A stretch of DNA of 14,753 nt from Rhodospirillales bacterium (GTDB lineage: Bacteria > Pseudomonadota > Gammaproteobacteria > Steroidobacterales > Rariloculaceae). Position 1 is the stretch's first letter. The number at the start of each line of letters is the position of its first letter. Of this stretch, positions 13,530 through 14,753 are shown one piece after another. The notes beneath the pieces are model-generated. The model saw only the letters and a program-made list of their open reading frames with translations, was not told where the DNA came from and searched no databases. The stretch covers positions 1-14,753 of the forward strand of contig JAHEEO010000052.1 of the NCBI GenBank assembly GCA_024640665.1, written 5' to 3'. A program made the translations under genes and the position numbers.

Positions 13530-13563
13530 AGCATATTCAGCGAGTATTACAGTTTTGTTGCAG
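13530..13563 (-). promoter_or_regulatory. PhoB-dependent pstS promoter: Pho box plus -10
   Basis: On the minus strand, CTGCAACAAAACTGTAAT (13563-13546) matches the Pho box consensus CTGTCATAAAWCTGTCAY at 14 of 18 positions, including the central AAAACTGT. Exactly ten bases further comes TATGCT (13535-13530), a fair -10 element. A Pho box replacing the -35 about ten bases from the -10 is the established architecture of PhoB-activated promoters. A start near 13523 would give a leader of about 55 bases containing the SD hairpin. Phosphate starvation should therefore induce pstSCAB. Confidence 0.75.
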
Positions 13564-13589
13564 CCGGGATTTAATTGCCGGAACGAAAA

Positions 13590-13649
13590 CCTCACTTATT
13601 TTATATAATTCAATTAGTTAAGATATATTTTCAAGCAATACGAGAGCTT
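13590..13649 (+). promoter_or_regulatory. AT-rich region upstream of dapE with a perfect -10 hexamer
   Basis: TATAAT at 13604-13609 is a perfect -10 hexamer pointing towards dapE, in a strongly AT-rich stretch (about 13597-13634) that stands out from its surroundings. I see no good -35 at 16-18 bases; TTGCCG at 13575-13580 is 23 bases away. A second AT-rich hexamer, TATATT, is at 13624-13629. The ribosome-binding site is weak (GAGAG, 13642-13646). This is the likely dapE promoter area, but the exact promoter is unresolved. Confidence 0.4.
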
Positions 13650-14753
13650 ATGGACGCACTGGATCTCACGAAAGAACTCATTCGTCGCCGTTCGATCACG
13701 CCCGATGATGCGGGCTGCCAAGCCCTAATGGCCGAGAAACTGGCGGCGCTCGGCTTTCATGTTGAGGCCATGCCTTTCGGCGAAGTCGATAATCTGTGGG
13801 CAAAGCGCGGCGCGAGCCGCCCCAGCGTTTTGTTTGCGGGTCATACAGACGTCGTTCCGCCCGGCGATCCCGCGCAATGGTCATCGGAGCCATTTACACC
13901 GACAGAGAACGCGCATGGACATCTCGTGGGTCGCGGAGCTGCCGACATGAAGGCCAGCCTCGCCGCCATGCTGACAGCAACAGAGCGATTCGTAGCGGCC
14001 CACCCCAATCACGCGGGATCGATCGCGTACTTGATCACCAGCGACGAGGAAGGCCCGGCTGAGAACGGAACAGTCAAGGTAATCGATGCGTTGCGCAGCC
14101 GCGGCGAAGCGATCGACTACTGCATTGTGGGAGAACCCTCGAGCAGTTCGGTACTCGGTGATACGGTTCGTAATGGCCGCCGCGGCAGTTTGTCCGGAAT
14201 CATGACGATCAAGGGCACGCTGGGACACGTCGCTTATCCTCTGGACAAAGAGAACCCGATGCATGCGCTGGCGCGCTTTGTGGCCCGTATGACCTCAGAA
14301 CCAGTCGATACCGGCAACGCATATTTTCCGCCAACTACATTTCAAATGGTGCACGTACATTCTGATGCAGGCGCGCCGAACGTTGTTCCAGCGGACCTTA
14401 AATGCCGGTTTAATTTCAGGTACAACACGAATTGGACGCACGCATCGCTGCAAGCGCACGTCGAGAGAATGCTCGACGACTTAGGAATCGACTACGAACT
14501 TACATGGCGCCTGGTTGGGGACCCGTTCATCACGGCACCGGGGACACTGACCAATACTGTCTTAGCGTCGATTCGGGAAGTGACCGGCCGCGACGGAGAG
14601 CTGTCAACAAGCGGCGGTACTTCGGATGGTCGCTTCATTGCACCGCACGGAATAGACGTTGTCGAGATTGGCCCAATCAATCGCACTATCCATCAGATTA
14701 ACGAAGAAGTCGCCATTGCAGATATCTATCAACTCGAAGCAATCTATCTGAGG
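13650..14753 (+). CDS. dapE: Succinyl-diaminopimelate desuccinylase, missing its last few codons at the window edge
   Basis: An ATG at 13650 opens a frame of 368 codons that runs off the window end; E. coli DapE is 375 residues, so only about ten are missing. It is a dinuclear zinc M20-family amidohydrolase that releases succinate and LL-diaminopimelate. The ligands are all visible: His65 and Asp67 (FAGHTDVVPPGDP), Asp99 (GRGAADMKASLAAM), Glu133-Glu134 (TSDEEGPAENGT), Glu162 (VGEPSSS) and His348 (NRTIHQINE). The dimerisation (lid) domain begins around 176 with NGRRGSLSG. The GAADMK and NGRRGSLSG motifs favour DapE over the related ArgE and CPG2 enzymes. It is divergent from pstS and separated from dapD by the whole pst operon. 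Confidence 0.96.
   Translation, partial: MDALDLTKELIRRRSITPDDAGCQALMAEKLAALGFHVEAMPFGEVDNLWAKRGASRPSVLFAGHTDVVPPGDPAQWSSEPFTPTENAHGHLVGRGAADMKASLAAMLTATERFVAAHPNHAGSIAYLITSDEEGPAENGTVKVIDALRSRGEAIDYCIVGEPSSSSVLGDTVRNGRRGSLSGIMTIKGTLGHVAYPLDKENPMHALARFVARMTSEPVDTGNAYFPPTTFQMVHVHSDAGAPNVVPADLKCRFNFRYNTNWTHASLQAHVERMLDDLGIDYELTWRLVGDPFITAPGTLTNTVLASIREVTGRDGELSTSGGTSDGRFIAPHGIDVVEIGPINRTIHQINEEVAIADIYQLEAIYLR

Noticed and set aside
13468..13649. Search for a small gene in the pstS-dapE intergenic region
   Set aside because: No short frame with a credible start and ribosome-binding site was seen; the region is accounted for by the Pho promoter, the SD hairpin and the AT-rich dapE upstream patch.
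1..14753. Scan for CRISPR arrays, transposase genes, terminal inverted repeats, tRNA genes and toxin-antitoxin or defence genes
   Set aside because: No regularly spaced repeats, recombinase motifs or tRNA-like cloverleaf were recognised by eye; coding sequence fills nearly the entire window with core genes.

Overview
The window looks like ordinary chromosomal core DNA from a gammaproteobacterium. The rpsB-tsf-pyrH-frr-uppS-cdsA block sits divergently from map-glnD-dapD, which is a classic gammaproteobacterial arrangement. frr is followed directly by uppS with no dxr between them, an order I associate with Pseudomonas-like lineages rather than the enteric one. Moderate GC content, long PstA/PstC proteins of the kind seen outside the enterics, and the succinylase lysine pathway (dapD, dapE) fit this. 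The genus cannot be fixed from the sequence alone. I found no mobile element, CRISPR array, rRNA, tRNA or phage gene.

Layout. Positions 1-4246 (minus strand) hold one tightly packed run: ribosomal protein S2 (rpsB), elongation factor Ts (tsf), UMP kinase (pyrH), ribosome recycling factor (frr), undecaprenyl diphosphate synthase (uppS) and the start of CDP-diglyceride synthase (cdsA, cut by the window edge). Positions 4247-4451 are a divergent control region. It contains a good rpsB promoter (extended -10, GC-rich discriminator), an rpsB leader hairpin whose 3' arm directly abuts the Shine-Dalgarno (SD) sequence, and a weaker promoter candidate for map on the other strand. Positions 4452-8757 (plus strand) hold methionine aminopeptidase (map), the PII uridylyltransferase/uridylyl-removing enzyme (glnD, overlapping map) and tetrahydrodipicolinate N-succinyltransferase (dapD). 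Positions 8767-13467 (minus strand) hold the complete high-affinity phosphate importer pstSCAB, convergent with dapD. Positions 13468-13649 are a second divergent control region with a Pho box, a matching -10 element and an RBS hairpin in front of pstS. Position 13650 to the window end is dapE (succinyl-diaminopimelate desuccinylase), lacking only its last few codons.

How the genes work together. The left run couples translation (S2, EF-Ts, RRF, methionine removal by Map) to nucleotide supply (PyrH) and envelope lipid precursors (UppS, CdsA). GlnD signals nitrogen status through PII. DapD and DapE act in the meso-diaminopimelate/lysine pathway needed for peptidoglycan. The pst operon lies between dapD and dapE on the opposite strand and appears to be PhoB-controlled.

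I see no previously undescribed system. The points worth a second look are regulatory and architectural: the rpsB leader, the long bipartite C-terminal tail of S2 that fills the space before tsf, the SD hairpin of pstS, the pstC gene without a standard start or SD, and the absence of phoU after pstB.
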